DNA of 5,976 nt from an uncultured Clostridia bacterium. Lineage in GTDB: Bacteria > Bacillota > Clostridia > Christensenellales > Borkfalkiaceae. Both the position numbers and the translations under genes were made by a program. The stretch covers positions 1 through 5,976 of the forward strand of contig CALVZR010000033.1 of the NCBI GenBank assembly GCA_944372565.1. Direction: 5' to 3'. The notes below the pieces were generated by a model. It was not told where the DNA came from. It saw only the letters and a program-made list of their open reading frames with translations, and did no database searches. Positions 5,650 to 5,976 of this stretch are shown here, piece after piece. The number at the start of each line of letters is the position of its first letter. Within the stretch, counting starts at the first letter, position 1.

Positions 5650-5976
5650 TTATTCGGAAACGGTTACGGATTGCAGCGAATAATCGAGCGCGCCGAGGTT
5701 ATACGGCAGTTTGGTTACGATGCGCAGCAGAAACGCGCGGTAGGGCGCGGAAACCGTTTCGCTATCATCCGTGTTGCCCGTAGAGTTGAGCTGATAATAG
5801 CAGTGGTGCGAAGAGCCCGAATAGGTGGAATCGCCCCGCCGCACGGTAACGAGGCAGGCGGGCGTTCTCTCGATGGACTGCGCCTCGCCCGAACCCTGCG
5901 TGACCGTCCACGTCTGCGCGTATGTCGCGGCGATGGAAGACGCCACCGAAACGGACTGCACGCTTTGATACGCCGT
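5650..5976 (-). CDS. 3' part of an unidentified Ser/Thr-rich protein gene (5' end outside window)
   Basis: The minus-strand frame is open from the right edge to the TAA at 5652-5650, giving 108 residues. It begins TAYQSVQSVSVASSIAAT and ends LDYSLQSVTVSE. A GTG at 5961 is a possible start but has no Shine-Dalgarno sequence ahead of it, and the frame stays open beyond it, so the real start is probably outside the window. The protein is rich in Ser, Thr, Val and Tyr with alternating polar/hydrophobic residues, suggesting beta-sheet, and has two cysteines. No signal peptide, transmembrane segment or catalytic motif is visible. The composition would fit a surface or phage-structural protein, but nothing specific supports either. 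A proper terminator follows, which supports it being a real gene. It is convergent with the operon and probably unrelated to it. Confidence 0.6.
   Translation of the reverse strand, partial: TAYQSVQSVSVASSIAATYAQTWTVTQGSGEAQSIERTPACLVTVRRGDSTYSGSSHHCYYQLNSTGNTDDSETVSAPYRAFLLRIVTKLPYNLGALDYSLQSVTVSE

Noticed and set aside
5650..5961. GTG at 5961 as the true start of the minus-strand gene
   Set aside because: There is no Shine-Dalgarno upstream and the frame stays open to the window edge, so a partial gene is more likely.
1..5976. CRISPR array, insertion sequence, tRNA/rRNA or phage integration site
   Set aside because: No direct-repeat array, transposase motif, terminal inverted repeat pair, or tRNA-like cloverleaf was seen on either strand.

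Overview
The window looks like a piece of a moderately GC-rich chromosome from an anaerobic, Gram-positive-type bacterium. Clostridia (Bacillota), possibly gut-associated and uncultured, is the best guess. The support is strong AGGAG-type ribosome binding sites, a canonical TTGAAA-17-TACAAT promoter, GC-rich hairpin + T-tract terminators, and an oxygen-sensitive enzyme type (FMN/4Fe-4S/FAD ene-reductase) typical of anaerobes. The taxonomic call is inference; no rRNA or marker gene is present.

Layout. Positions 1-69 hold the last codons of an unidentified + strand gene, followed by a strong terminator (117-158). An AT-rich intergenic region carries a promoter (254-282) whose -35 box overlaps a 7-bp inverted repeat, GGGGATT-5-AATCCCC, which looks like an operator. 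From there four + strand genes run as one apparent operon. They are a 752-aa Old Yellow Enzyme/enoate reductase-type oxidoreductase (316-2574), the large catalytic subunit of an aconitase X (AcnX) hydro-lyase (2603-3898), its small swivel subunit (3900-4340), and a cytoplasmic clan GH-A (GH5-like) glycoside hydrolase (4353-5540). A perfect-palindrome terminator (5547-5582) closes the operon. A second hairpin (5592-5638) has T-tracts on both strands and separates the operon from a convergent minus-strand gene that runs off the right edge (5650-5976).

How the genes may work together. AcnX enzymes dehydrate hydroxy-acids (known cases: cis-3-hydroxy-L-proline and mevalonate 5-phosphate). The BaiCD/BaiH/enoate-reductase/FadH branch of ene-reductases reduces activated C=C bonds using NAD(P)H via FAD, a 4Fe-4S cluster and FMN. 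Their tight co-transcription suggests a two-step 'dehydrate then reduce' module that removes a hydroxyl group from an unknown hydroxy-acid and consumes reducing equivalents. The glycoside hydrolase may release that substrate from a glycoside. The enzyme families are clear from motifs; the pathway and its substrate are inference and look undescribed to me. No mobile element, CRISPR array, tRNA or rRNA is visible.
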